Source: Amyelois transitella (lineage: Eukaryota > Arthropoda > Insecta > Lepidoptera > Pyralidae). Taken from it: 64,000 nucleotides of DNA. The DNA lies in the NCBI RefSeq assembly GCF_032362555.1, contig NC_083523.1, positions 1,773,501 through 1,837,500 of the forward strand. Reading direction: 5' to 3'. The notes under the pieces were generated by a model. It worked only from the letters and a program-made list of their open reading frames with translations, searched no databases and had not been told where the DNA came from. The first letter of the stretch is position 1; every line of letters begins with the position of its first letter. Positions 33,816-44,669 of the stretch are shown in pieces. Made by a program: the position numbers and the translations under genes.

Positions 33816-35885
33816 TGCGCGTCACGTGACGAACTATTCACGACCGCGAGCTTAACGGCTTGTACACAAAACTGCGATGCGACGCGATGCGAATTCGCAA
33901 CGCAGAAAATTACGACACGAATTGCTGCGATGCGATTTCGTGCGGCAAGGCGTCTCCCAGGGTGACCATTCCTTCGACGACCGTTAACCGTACTAAACGT
34001 ATTTTGAATTGAAAACTAGGTCGTGACATGGATCGTAAAAAAAAATGCGCACTTTTATTATTGCTTAGGAGATACAAGAAAAAGAAACAAAGAAGATTTT
34101 GGGTTCATCCATTTATTACTATTATGAATCCCGATGGAAACTATTTTCTTCTAAAATATAAAGCTTTGAAAACCGACGAAAAAAAATTTTTGGAGTATTT
34201 TAGAATGAGCATATCTTCATTCGAAGAGCTTTTAAGTTTATTATCACCATATCTTCAGAAACAATCGTACAAGGGGAGAATTCCTGTTATGCCTCTGGAA
34301 ATGATTGGCCTCACTATCCGGTAAGTAAAGAAAAACAATAATTGTTTACATAAGTTTTTATTGAGAAAAGAGTTTTTAAAATATTACAATCCATAAAATT
34401 TACGAAAAATCAAAGTCTTCTTCAGTTGAAAGTGTGCTTAATATGCTTGAGTTAGAATAATCATTACTGGGTGAATTAATTTGATCTGGTATGTTAGATG
34501 ACTGTGGACGTATCAGTGGCGTTTGTTGAGATGTCGCAAAATGTTGAGTTTGATAGCCACTCTGGTAGTTGCTATTCGGATAGTAGTAGCCATGAGGTTG
34601 ATGCAACTCTGTTAAAATTTGAAGAACTCTGCTCTGAAAGATTAGTGTTTTATTGTCATCTAATCTTTCAAGTGATGGTAGAATACCTTTAAAAAAAGAT
34701 ATGTGTCTATTCTCAGGTTCCTTTAAAATCTTTACAATATCATCTTCAAAATTATTATTAACCATCTTTTCTTTTTGGTGGCTGCCTTTGGTAACGTGTT
34801 TTAGATGTACCTTCTTGATTATCTTGCTCATTTTCTGACTCATTTATACTAGTAGAGGTCTCATTTTGCAAATTTTTCTTAAGAAATTGTAATTGTTTGT
34901 ACAGATGGTATTCTTTTATATTTTTGGATCCAGACCCTGACCTACTTGCATCTTTGAGTTTCTTTTCATATTTATTAAAGGTATCCTTAATCCCCCTCCA
35001 TCTTTGTATTACTGAATTACCTGCAAAAAGAAATAGACAATATTTAATTTATTCATTCATTTATTAATCTTTATTATTCATCAAATACCAATTGTACAGA
35101 ACAATAGGCGAACTTAACGCGAGAAGCGTTGTTTACCAATTAATTAAATTAAAATAATTTATGTATGTTTATGTCGTTTTAGGTTGGTGTTCTTTATTTT
35201 TCCAGTTTGTTATGTAAATTAATCCTTTTATTTTCTATTTATGTTACAGATTCCTAGCGACCGGAAATGAAATCAGAAATATACATTTAGATTATTATCG
35301 AGGAATAAGTACAGTTGCTAAGATAATACGAGTAGTTTGTAATGCAATATGGAAATTTTGTTTAAATGCAAACATACCAAAAATAACACAACAGCTGTTT
35401 GAAGAAATAGCTGCGGACTTTGACAAGAAAGCCAACTTCCCTAACTGTATTGGAGCCGTTGATGGGAAACATATTCGTATTCGTAGTCCCCCAAAAAGTG
35501 GATCACTTTTTTTTAATTACAAGGGCTACAATTCAATAGTTTTGTTGGCTATTGTGGACTCGAAATACAGATTCATCTATGTGGACATAGCAGCATATGG
35601 AAAGGAAAGTGATTCCACTATTTTCCATAACACGAAACTGTACGACTTACTGATGAGAGGTGATTTGCCTACACCAACATCAAGGCCGTTACCGGGCTTT
35701 CAAGAACCGGTTCCATTTGTTTTTGTCGGAGACGAAGCTTTTTCTATTTCGAATAATGTCATGCGTCCTTATTCTGGCAAGCATTTGTCTGTTAAACAAA
35801 GAGTATTCAACTACCGTTTGAGTAGGGCAAGAAGATATGTCGAGTGTACTTTCGGGATACTGGCCAATAAGTGGCGAATATTTAA

Positions 35886-38261
35886 CACTCTCATCGCCAC
35901 CAAACAAACAATTTTTCCACTTTACCTGGCCACGTGGGCTGCTCGCGCCCCACGTCCTGTCTTATACTCCAAGCCATGGTCTATCTTAAGCATCTTTTGA
36001 GGCACGCCACGTGGTACGCCGGCGGGACACGGTATAAACTTTACCAACAGGCCGTGTGGTCCGCTGCGACCCTACGATTTCATATATTTTTTTTGCCTTT
36101 GGCTTGCGTGATAAGGATCTCCAAAGTGTTTTTTTCAAGAAAATCGATTAATTACTTATGAGTAAAAAAAAAACCGCGAAATTTGAGCTTTATTTACGAA
36201 AACTAAAAAACTTGAAATGAAACAAGATTAAGTGCAAATCAAAAAACATATTTATATATTTTAGCACATATCAATGGAAATTTGTAATGAAATTGTTATG
36301 AAATTATGAAAAAAGTTACTTATTCTAAAAATTACATTCTTTTCGTAATTTGCGTATGAATTTCTCCATAGCATTCAGCGCAAACGCTTGGCTGGGACGG
36401 ACACTTAAGACAGACAGTGTTTACTTTTTTTGTTTTATTCCTAGCTTCTAGTGCTGAGAAACCAGCGGATCTATGCTTTTCATAGCAATGAATGCACCGA
36501 CGACGAACTAATCTGCTTCTGTGGTCTGTGAGCAGTGACTTGCTGAACTTATGTTCTGGCTGCCGAAGTGAGCTCTCTGCTGGATTAGAGTCCTTTATTC
36601 CCAGCATCTGTAGACAGAGGTTCTCCCTAAATTTTGTAATGGTATAAGTCTTGCTGTGCAGATTCTTGTGTTTTTTATAGGTGATGTAAGCATTTGTGAC
36701 AGCAGTAGAAAACAGTAGATCAACAGCAAGTTTCTGAAACCAACGAATATTTCTTCTAGCTGGACTAGAGTAACTCGCCAATTGATCAGATAAATCGATG
36801 GAACACTTGTGTTTATTATAGTCAGCAATTGTGGAAGGTTTCAACACTGTCTTGTTGGGATTCCTCTTGCTTTTGCAACTAACAAAGCCAATGGAGTGCT
36901 TCGTCGACAAAGCAAAAACTTCACGTTTGTCTTTCCATTTGAGAACGAGAATTCCGTCACTATTTTCCATTGCAATCATTTCACCCTTCTTCAACTTTTC
37001 CTGAATAACTTTCTTCGGCAACCCTTTCCTATTCTTGCGAAGAGTGCCAATCAGATGAGTATTGTTATCCAAAAGCTTTTTTGCTAGATCAACGCTGGTG
37101 TAAAAGTTATCTGTGACCACACTTCTGCCAACTCCCAAATAAGGTTGGCATAGCTTCATCACTACGTCTGTGGCTACACTGTCCTGTCTATTTGCCGTTT
37201 TTCCTTCGTACACAATGATGTCGAGCGCATAACCATCATCGTCACACAGCTTAAAAAGTTTTATTCCGTATTTGTGGCGTTTGCCAGGAATGTATTGCAT
37301 AAATGATATACGTCCTCTAAAAGCTACCATGCTTTCGTCTATGGTAACATATTCACCCGGTGTTTTCACATTATGAAAATTTTTTGTAAGCAGCTCCAGA
37401 AACCGCCTTATCCTTATGAGGCGATCAGCATGACTAGGTCCAAGGAAAATGGTGTCTTCGAAGTGCCAACACCTGAGCAACAACTCGAATCTATTTCTGC
37501 TCATCACCTGGCGACATACTTTGCTTTCGTAAAGAATGTTTTTACTCCAATAGTCACTAATTCTAGGTAATTTCTTTAGTCCCATGTAAATCAGAAGGCC
37601 GAGGAATTTCAGCATTTCTTCTGGAGTACAGTCTGTCCATTTTGATAGCCTCATATTGCGTGTGACACGATTAAGTGTTAAAGTTTTATTAGCATAACAA
37701 TTAGTCATATTCACCATGAGGTCCATCACGTCTTCAGTAAGAAACAGTCGGTATATACTCAATTCTGAATCACAATCGTTCGGAACATTGATACCTGGTT
37801 GAATGTCCAGTGGGAACTGCTTCTGTCGAGATCCATCAGATTGATACCAATTTGACGTCGGCGTCGGAGCCCTCGGCTGAATTGGACGCCCATCTTCTTC
37901 ACTATGTGACGAACTTTCATCGCTAGATGATGCAGATTGCGAAGAATACGATGGTTGATAGTCTGGATCACTTTCCGAGTCCGACATTTTGAAAACGCGG
38001 CGCGCGGGGTAAAAAAGCGCGCGAAATTCTCTTCCTGCAGGCTACGTGGGCGGCGCGCGGCCAACTGACCTAATTACACTGATGGCGTGCATAATAAGTA
38101 ATAAAAATAATAGTTCTTAGACAATTCGGCTGTGATTTGGCGAGAAAGTTGTGGGGCGCCGGCCGCCCACATGGCTTGCCCGAACAAAATCAAAATACTA
38201 CAATGGCCGGCTGCACTCGAAGTTTTGTGGGTGGCCGGCGTACCACGTTGCGATGAGAGTG
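35886..38261 (-). mobile_element. piggyBac element, complete, TTAA target
   Basis: Flanked by TTAA at 35882-35885 and 38262-38265. The terminal inverted repeat CACTCTCATCGC is identical at both ends (35886-35897 and 38250-38261 inverted). A subterminal inverted repeat CGTGGTACGCCGGC occurs at about 36010 and, inverted, just inside the right end. Length 2376 bp. It encodes one intact transposase. Inserted in the H3 transposase. Confidence 0.95.
36332..37987 (-). CDS. piggyBac transposase, 551 aa, apparently intact
   Basis: Cut-and-paste transposase of the DDE_Tnp_1_7 type. The N-terminal ~60 residues are acidic/Ser-rich. The catalytic triad positions are visible as Asp217 in YVTIDESMVAF, Asp293 in VVTDNFYTSVDL and Asp398 in CSIDLSDQLASY, with spacings similar to Trichoplusia ni piggyBac. 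The C-terminus is a Cys-rich zinc-binding domain (RRRCIHCYEKH, VCLKCPSQPSVCAECYGE) needed for end binding in known members. It starts at 37987, right after the left-facing GC-rich leader, and ends 446 bp from the left terminus. No internal stops; target TTAA is confirmed by the flanks. Probably recent and possibly active. Confidence 0.95.
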   Translation of the reverse strand: MSDSESDPDYQPSYSSQSASSSDESSSHSEEDGRPIQPRAPTPTSNWYQSDGSRQKQFPLDIQPGINVPNDCDSELSIYRLFLTEDVMDLMVNMTNCYANKTLTLNRVTRNMRLSKWTDCTPEEMLKFLGLLIYMGLKKLPRISDYWSKNILYESKVCRQVMSRNRFELLLRCWHFEDTIFLGPSHADRLIRIRRFLELLTKNFHNVKTPGEYVTIDESMVAFRGRISFMQYIPGKRHKYGIKLFKLCDDDGYALDIIVYEGKTANRQDSVATDVVMKLCQPYLGVGRSVVTDNFYTSVDLAKKLLDNNTHLIGTLRKNRKGLPKKVIQEKLKKGEMIAMENSDGILVLKWKDKREVFALSTKHSIGFVSCKSKRNPNKTVLKPSTIADYNKHKCSIDLSDQLASYSSPARRNIRWFQKLAVDLLFSTAVTNAYITYKKHKNLHSKTYTITKFRENLCLQMLGIKDSNPAESSLRQPEHKFSKSLLTDHRSRLVRRRCIHCYEKHRSAGFSALEARNKTKKVNTVCLKCPSQPSVCAECYGEIHTQITKRM

Positions 38262-39265
38262 TTAACCGGCCCATTAACGTTTCATATGATTTTGCAATAG
38301 ATATTGTTAAGGCTTGTTGCATACTACATAACTTTGTAATTAACCGTGATAAATTAGACACCACTAATGAAATGATCATAGATGATTCCGAACTACAACC
38401 ACTTCAACAAGGGTTGAATGTAGGTAGTCAGGTGGTAAGTGCAAATATAATTAGAAACGAATTTTCGGATTACTTTACTAGTGAAGTTGGAGCATTAAGC
38501 TGGCAACTACAAAAAATTTAAGAATATACAATACGACTTGCGTTGTTGCTCGCGTTCTTGGTAATAAATCAATACAACAGGTACAAAAGGATCACATCGT
38601 AAAACATTAAAGTAACTCGCTGTCGACGCCTAAACACGTAAACAATTTAAAGAATATTTTTTGTGCTTATATGAATAGAATGTTTGATTTGTAGGTAGTA
38701 AAAAGTAAAAAAGTTATACTTAATAAATGTATTTGTGTACTTACCAAGTTTAGTTTTTTCATTGTTTTCTTTTTCCTCGAAATTTGGATATAAACTTTTA
38801 CACACGTCCTTCCAAGCATCTTGTTTGATGAATTTGTTTTTATAATCTTCATTACTAGTGTCCCAAAGAACAGGGCGCTCCTCAATCAGTGATATTAAAA
38901 AATCAACGTCGTATTCTGTCATTTTTAAAGTACACGTCTTGCCCACACGCTGTCCCTGAGCGAACTATAAAATGGCGTCAAAAAATGTGACGCAACATCG
39001 CAGGAATGCGCGATGCGAATCAATTCGCAAGTTCTTGCGATGCGTAGAGGGAGCTCGCAGATTTTTGCGATGCGACGTCGCATCGCAGTTTTGTGTACAA
39101 GCCCCCGGAAGGAATCTACGGGCCAGGCCACAACAGTGCGTTGCGGCGTCGCATCGTAAAAACAACATCGCACAGCTATGCGATGCGATGTCGCAACGCA
39201 AAAATTTCATCGGATACGACATCGTACGTAAAGACGCTAACCAACGTTTCAGTTTCTAGTGAGAC

Positions 39266-41286
39266 ATGGATCGCACTGCGCGTGTTCTACTTCTGCTTGC
39301 GTTAAGGCGTATTAAGAAAAAGAAACAGAAAAGAAAGTACTGGGTGCACCCATTACTGACAATTATGAATAAAGATGGAAACCACTTCAAAAGGAAATAT
39401 GAGGCGCTAAAAGTGGACGAGGTTAAATTTTTCGATTACTTTAGGATGAGTGTAGGAAGTTTTGAAGAGCTTCTTAGTTTGATAAAGCCTCATTTACAAA
39501 AGAAATACATATTTAGAAAACCCATCGAACCTCTGGAGATGCTGGGATTAACTATAAGGTAAGAAAAAAATAAACTATTTATACTATAATCATACTGTTT
39601 AATCATTTTCACAATTTAGTGTTATTCAAAACTCGTAATCCGATTGTGTGTCATTCGTCAAATTTGTTAGTTCCTCATCGAAATTAATTTGTTCTGGCTC
39701 ATTTACATCATCATTCCTTGGCGTTTGTGGAGACGATTGCATAGGCGCCGGTGATGTTTCGCATCCGCTTTGGAAGGCACTGCGTTGAATGGATGTTTGG
39801 TAGCCACTCTGCATAGACATTTGAGCTGTTTGATAGCCAGTCTGAACAGTTGTTTGAGATGTTTGATAGTTTGCTTGGACGGATGTTTGTGAAGTTTGAT
39901 AGTGGCTGGGATAGTATGATGGTTGGTGTAAATCAGTTAATATCTGTAGGACACGACTTTGGAAAATTATTGTTTGATTATCATTCAATTTTTCCAATGA
40001 TGGCAAAATTCCTTTAAAAAAAGATAAATGTCTACTTTCAGGTGTTTTTAAAGCAGCTATAATATTCTTCTCAAATTCGTCTTCGTCAATTTTTCTTTTA
40101 CGCGATGCAGGCTGGTAACGTGGCATGACAGGTTGCTGGCTTTGTTGGGTTGAGGTGCTTGGTCTTATTTCTTCATCGTCAAGACTTGATGTTGTTTTAT
40201 TTTGAAAATTCTTTTTCAGAAATAGGAGCTGGTCGTATAGATGATATTGTTAAATTTTTTTGGCCCCAGCTCCGGATTTACATTGCTCGTTTAATTTTTT
40301 TTCGTATTTTGTAAAATTATCCTTGATTCCTCTCCATTTTTTTATGACATCGTTACCTAAAAAAATATGAAGAATAATGATTTATTTTGTTTTTTTTTTT
40401 CAGGTACCTGGCGACGGGAAATACTTTTAAAGATATGCATTTCACATATTATCGTGGAAAATCTACAATAACAGAAATAGTAAAATTTGTTTGTCGTATT
40501 TTATGGAACATTCTTAAAAGGTTGGAATTACCAAAAATTACAACAGAGCTGATGGAACAAATTGCTCAAGAGTATGAAAAAAAGACCAACTTTCCTAATT
40601 GTATAGGAGCGCTAGATGGAAAACACATTCGTATATTGAGCCCGGATCACAGTGGATCCCTATTTTTCAATTATAAAAATTATAATTCCATTGTTCTATT
40701 AGCACTTGTTGATACGAATTACAAATTTATATATGTCGATATAGGTGCATATGGTAAGGAATGTGACTCCACTGTTTTTCAAAATTCAAAACTATACGAC
40801 TTATTAAAAAAAGGTCAATTATCTATACCTCCGCCAAAACCGTTACCTGGCTTTCAAAAAGAAATTCCTTTTGTCTTCGTGGCGGATGAAGGATTACCAC
40901 TGACAAATAATATAATGCGCCCATATTCTGGGAAGTTTTTATCGATAGAAAAACGAGTTTTTAATTATCGTTTGAGCCGAGCCAGACGATATGTTGAGAG
41001 CGCTTTTGGCATTCTCGCAAATAAATGGCGCATATTTCACCGACCCATTAATGTTTCTTACGATTTCACAATAGACATTATAAAAGCATGCTGTGTATTA
41101 CACAACTTTGTATTGAATCGAGATGGCGCACAAACGTTTGAAGAAATGATTATTGACGATTCTTTGCAAATTTTACACGAAACAACACATGAAAGTAGAA
41201 CGGAAGCTAACATAATCAGAAACGAATTTTGTAATTATTTTAATAGTAACATTGGAGCTCTAAGTTGGCAGTTAACGAAAATATAA
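39266..41286 (+). CDS. Harbinger H4 transposase (HARBI1-like), 391 aa, intact
   Basis: Exon 1 is 39266-39558 (MDRTARVLLLLALRRIKKKK, YFRMSVGSFEELLSLI; donor AG/GTAAGA). Exon 2 is 40404-41286 (acceptor TTTTCAG, restoring Arg98). DDE residues: Asp169 in GALDGKHIRI, Asp259 in VFVADEG, Glu296 in RRYVESAFG. Note ADEG in place of the usual GDEA or GDSA around the second Asp, a possible weakening change. The C-terminal NEFCNYFNSN, IGALSWQLTKI is typical. Closely related to H3, so the two elements belong to the same subfamily. Confidence 0.92.
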
Positions 41287-41482
41287 ATGTTTATAAGTAC
41301 TTACCGATTTTTGATTTTTCAACAGTATTTAACTCCTCAAAATTTGAATATAAACTTGTACACACTTCCCTCCATGCTTCTGTTTTTAAATTTTTGTCTT
41401 TGAATTGTGATATAGTTTTGTCCCAAAGGACGGGACGTTCGTAAATTAAAGATATCAGGTGGTCGACATCGTACTCCGCCAT
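39626..41482 (-). CDS. Harbinger H4 MADF accessory gene, one in-frame stop
   Basis: Exon 1 is 41482-41305 (MAEYDVDHLISLIYERPVLW, AWREVCTSLYSNFEEL). Exon 2 is 40356-39626 (VIKKWRGIKDNFTKYEKKL, then GAGAKKI and a TAA stop at about 40249, then QYHLYDQLLFLKKNF in the same frame). In H3 the corresponding codon is Lys, so AAA to TAA is a single substitution that truncates the protein. Downstream is ALKTPESRHLSFFKGILPSL and then four tandem ~11-residue repeats based on YQTSQTSVQ (about 39800-39900), a coding minisatellite. Exon 2 lies inside the transposase intron. H4 therefore has an intact transposase but a probably broken partner. Confidence 0.85.
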
Positions 41483-41658
41483 ATCGCTTAAAAAACACGT
41501 GCAGGTCGTTCAAAGTATGGACACCGACTAAACGGCAACGCGTTGTCGCATCGCAGATTTGTACGTTGCGCAGCGCATCGGATTTTCCACGATGCGTTGT
41601 GCGGCGTCGTTGATTTTTGCGATGCGACGCCGCAACGCACAGTTGTGGCCTGGTCCTA

Positions 41659-42144
41659 CCAGTACCGTATTTTTTTTTGGGTGATGACGCGTTTCCTCTG
41701 CAACCCCATATTATAAAGGCTTATGATGGTAATCACACAATGGGATCATCTAAGAGGGTTTTTAACTATCGCGTATATCGAGGGCGAAGAGTAGTTGAAA
41801 ACGTGTTTGGGCAGTTAACACACAAATTTAAGATTTTTCATAGACCTATTCAGCTAATCCCAGAAAAAGCTACTACTGTAACTTTGGCGTGTATACATTT
41901 ATTTAATTATATCAAACGAACCGCTGCAACTCAGCAAAATGAATACGATACTGAAAATAATCAAGGAGAAATCTTTCCCGGTGAATGGCGTAGACATCTT
42001 GAAAACGACAGTTGCTTAGATAATATGTCAGGAGAAGACAATCAAACCTCGGATACTACAGTGACCGCTGAGGATACAAGAGTGGAGTTGACTCATTATT
42101 TTCTTTCTAGTGTCGAAGGATTAGAATGGCAATATAACCAATAA
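41659..42144 (+). pseudogene. Harbinger H5 transposase, C-terminal half
   Basis: Open from the H4 right boundary: VPYFFLGDDAFPLQP (second catalytic Asp), KRVFNYRVYRGRRVVENVFG (Glu in VVENVF), FKIFHRPIQLIPEKATTVTL, and a C-terminus ending SVEGLEWQYNQ. Six codons of the same frame (PGRNL) lie immediately left of H4 at about 39103-39119. Everything further upstream, including the first Asp, is missing, so this copy cannot make transposase. Confidence 0.82.
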
Positions 42145-42499
42145 CTCAACTCATATAATCAATATTACTTTTAATCATTAAAGTAGTTCCATGTATTATC
42201 CATTAAATCTAAAATCGTAAATTACACAGTGAGATACACTTTTATTGTGATTCGTATAATAAAATTTTAAACAAAATAAGAAATGTGTTTTTGTAAACCA
42301 ATAACATGATATTAACTATTGGTAGAAGTGTCACTAAACTAAAATTAAAACCTTGCTATTCCTTACGCACATATGTCAAGCTCTACTCGTGTGAAGGGAA
42401 TAGTCAACACTAATTTTAAATTTAACTTTAATGGGGCTACCTATAGCTACCTTTATTATACCAAAAAGAAAATTAAATATTTATAACATATTTTGAAGA
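42145..42499. other. Convergent 3' UTRs of H5 genes
   Basis: Non-coding AT-rich sequence between the stop codons of the H5 transposase and MADF genes. Contains AATAAAA-like signals on the plus strand near 42260. Confidence 0.4.
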
Positions 42500-43756
42500 T
42501 TACTTTATAACACTATCAGAAGGATTTAGAGCTAGGTATTCTTCAGCAAATGTTTCTAGTGACGAAGGTTGAATTGTTTGTGGATCTGAGTTTGTTTGGG
42601 CAGAGTATTCAGAAGAAGTTAAGTTATTTGTAGAAGGGCTTACAACCGCCTGTTGAAGTGAAGATGCTGTATAGTATCCTGGATGACTGTGTGAACTAGA
42701 AACACTACTTGGTCTTGCAAAATCCGTAAATGTATCGGATCTATATCCAGTTTCGGCTTCAAATATTATATTGTTGATCCGATGTCTCACAATAGCTTTC
42801 ATTTGTCGATCCATTTGTCTTAACTGACCCGCAATATAATCTCCAAATAAACCATCCTCATCTTTTGTCACATTTGGTCGTTGGGAGACATTCTTCATAA
42901 TATTCAATGCTTCGGATATCAACTCTTTATTAGGGTTGATTTTAGGACGTTTATTTCGTTGCCAAGTTGTATTTTCTGGCGACATCTGTGGTAAATCATT
43001 ATGATTTGATTGTGAATCTCCTGGTGACATCTGTGGTAAATCATTTTGATTTGATTGTGATTCTCGTCTCGATTGTGAATCGTGGCTCGTCGACGGTGTG
43101 TCCTGCGAAAAAAGACGAAAAAGACTGCCCGTTTTACTTTAATTTAATAAAAAATAAATAAGTATCTCTAGTCAAAATCAACATTTATTGTGTATTTTTT
43201 TATTATGGATTTTATTAAAGGCACTGAATAAGTCTTCAACATTTCAATTACTTTTTTTTCAAACACATTTTTTTTACCTGAGTGGCAACTATTTTGCCAA
43301 TGCCCGGGAAAGGGTTAAAATGTAAATACAAAGATACACTAATAAATAAACTAATATTATAATTATATGTCTATGGGGCCCTAGTTGCCTGATTATAAAT
43401 AAAAAAAAATATATATCTTTACTTACAGTATCGGTGGTTCCAGTAGGCACATTTTTGTTCCGCAGAAAATTTAGTGATTTGTAGGCAAACCATTTACTAT
43501 GATAAATATCATCAGTACCCGCACCAGACTTATTTGAATTATCTTCTTTTTTTTTCTCTCGGTAATAATGACTAGTTAAATTTTTTATCTTTCTCTCGAT
43601 TTCCGGAACATCAGTAGCAAATTCACTGGCAATTTCATTAAATGCGTCGTAACGCTTTGGCCGGCTTTTGTAGTCACGGTTTTTTGGGTTCCATAATATT
43701 TCTTTTAAATGATAGAGGTCTATTAGTTTTATAACTGTTGCATCGTCCCACTCCAT
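42500..43756 (-). CDS. Harbinger H5 MADF accessory protein, intact
   Basis: Exon 1 is 43756-43427 (MEWDDATVIKLIDLYHLKEI, LWNPKNRDYKSRPKRYDAFN, IKNLTSHYYREKKKEDN, YHSKWFAYKSLNFLRNK). Exon 2 is 43102-42500 (acceptor TTTCGCAG): a duplicated DLPQMSPGDSQSNHN-like segment, basic RNKRPKINPN, a helical region GDYIAGQLRQMDRQMKAIVR, and a Ser/Thr-rich tail. The splice is phase 0. No stop or frameshift seen. About 311 residues. Both exons lie downstream of the surviving transposase exon. Its own transposase is dead, so persistence of an intact frame may only reflect recent loss. Confidence 0.82.
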
Positions 43757-44013
43757 ATTGGTTAGTTGATAAAAATAAAAGTGCCGACACTTCACAACAA
43801 CAGAGAATGAATAAGTGATACGTCACTACTCTATGAAAGCCGGCGGGCAACTGACTGAGTGAGTGGAGAGGGATGCCGTCGGCATCGGCATGCTGCCCCG
43901 CCGGCTTGCCCGCGCGGGCGCAAGCCGGCGGCATGATTGTACAAAATAAGGCCGGCGAGTTGGGCCGGCGATCCGTGCCGCCGGGTCAGCGGCTTTGGTG
44001 TGTAGACCGCTTT

Positions 44014-44668
44014 ACATTAGGTAGTCCACAATCTATAATAAATTTGCCCAAAACTTTGAAATAAGCCATCATACTATGGAAAGGCCCTAGATGTATAAAT
44101 AGATTATCGAATGTTGGCTTTTCCGTTGCTTGGATTTGTAAAGCTACTTTCGCAATCGCATGATCGTAACTTGAATTGAAGCTTGTTGTAAATCTTGACA
44201 ATTTTTTTGGCTTTGTTTCATGGTTTCCAGTACAACTGATTTATTTGTAGGTGATGAATGAATTAGAGTTAAGTAACTAATTTTTTGTTTTGGATGAGCC
44301 TTGTCACTTATTAAGCTATTAAAGCCAACCCACATTGGAACATTTGGTATCTGTAATGCATGGCTGATCATCAGAATGGCATCTATTGTATTGTATAATT
44401 TAAAGTTAACAGGTTGCAAATTTTGAACTTCATGGACCGCTATCTGCAGATTCTCATGTCATCTTTGGTTTTTTCGGGTAAGCAACATCATCTGGAACAA
44501 TACTCTCAAATGTTCTTCGCCTTCTTTTCTTCGTACTTGAGGCTTCTCCATCATTTGCAGAGAGTATATTTGATAATTGTGATGAATGTGTATTATCGAA
44601 ATCTATATTTTGATAAATAATTCCAACAGTATCATGCAACGTGTCTTTGCCACTTCCTGTTTCGACAA
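44014..44668 (-). pseudogene. Second, partial copy of the unnamed large family
   Basis: Nearly identical to 24812-25465: shared blocks PMWVGFNSLISD, VALQIQATEKPTFDNLFI, MMAYFKVLGKFIIDCGLPN and KKRRRRTFESIVPDDV. Small indels differ between the copies (for example a missing GTAACT in the AIAK region here). Truncated on the left by H5 and on the right, at about 44668, by viral-element sequence. Dead. Confidence 0.65.
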
Positions 44669-44669
44669 A

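Larger units (their letters stand above)
34028..38521 (+). pseudogene. Harbinger H3 transposase, disrupted only by piggyBac
   Basis: Exon 1 is 34028-34320 (MDRKKKCALLLLLRRYKKKK, YFRMSISSFEELLSLL; donor CG/GTAAGT). Exon 2 runs from 35250 (acceptor TTACAG) and is open through AVDGKH (first Asp), FVGDEAF (second Asp) and RRYVECTFGI (Glu), to the TTAA at 35882-35885, where a piggyBac is inserted. Coding resumes at 38266 with RPINVSYDFAIDIVKACCIL and ends at 38521. Deleting the piggyBac and one TTAA restores RIFNRPINV, matching RIFHRPINV of H4. The gene was therefore intact when hit. Confidence 0.88.
34400..38922 (-). pseudogene. Harbinger H3 MADF accessory gene, frameshifted
   Basis: Exon 1 is 38922-38745 (MTEYDVDFLISLIEERPVLW, DAWKDVCKSLYPNFEE; donor GTAAGT). 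Exon 2 is 35020-34400 (NSVIQRWRGIKDTFNKYEKK, then a polar linker, then ILKEPENRHISFFKGILPSL, and a Tyr/Gln/Ser-rich tail ending EEDFDFS). A one-base frameshift near 34763, after QRQPPKRKDG, breaks exon 2 relative to the H4 homologue. Exon 2 lies inside the transposase intron, and the transposase's last exon and the piggyBac lie in this gene's intron. Role inferred: DNA-binding partner of the transposase. Confidence 0.8.
33857..39103. mobile_element. Harbinger H3 element, carrying a nested piggyBac
   Basis: The left end GGCTTGTACACAAAACTGCG (33857 onward) and the right end, read inward from 39103, share GGCTTGTACACAAAACTGCG and continue ATGCGACG, a perfect terminal inverted repeat of 28 bp. 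Subterminal DNA on both sides is full of GCGATGCG repeats. It contains a transposase (plus) and a MADF gene (minus), with the piggyBac at 35886-38261 inside the transposase. The flanking 3 bp differ (AAC against CCC), so the target duplication is lost or an end was rearranged. Confidence 0.82.
39120..41656. mobile_element. Harbinger H4, complete element, TSD TAC
   Basis: Terminal inverted repeats: left GGGCCAGGCCACAACAGTGC, right (inward) GGACCAGGCCACAACTGTGC, both continuing GTTGCGGCGTCGCATCG, 37 bp with two mismatches. Flanked by TAC at 39117-39119 and 41657-41659. Removing it restores the H5 coding sequence RNLPVPYFFLGDD. Length 2537 bp; two genes with interlocked exons as in H2 and H3. 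Confidence 0.93.
41657..44013. mobile_element. Harbinger H5, left part lost
   Basis: Right portion of a Harbinger: the transposase C-terminal half (41659-42144), an intact MADF gene (minus), and a GC-rich right end (about 43840-44011, with GCCGGCG repeats) ending CGGCTTTGGTGTGTAGACCGC before TTTACATTAGG. The last part abuts a fragment of the unnamed family also found at 22980-26023, into which H5 probably inserted. The left terminus was not found in the window. H4 sits in its transposase. Confidence 0.65.
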
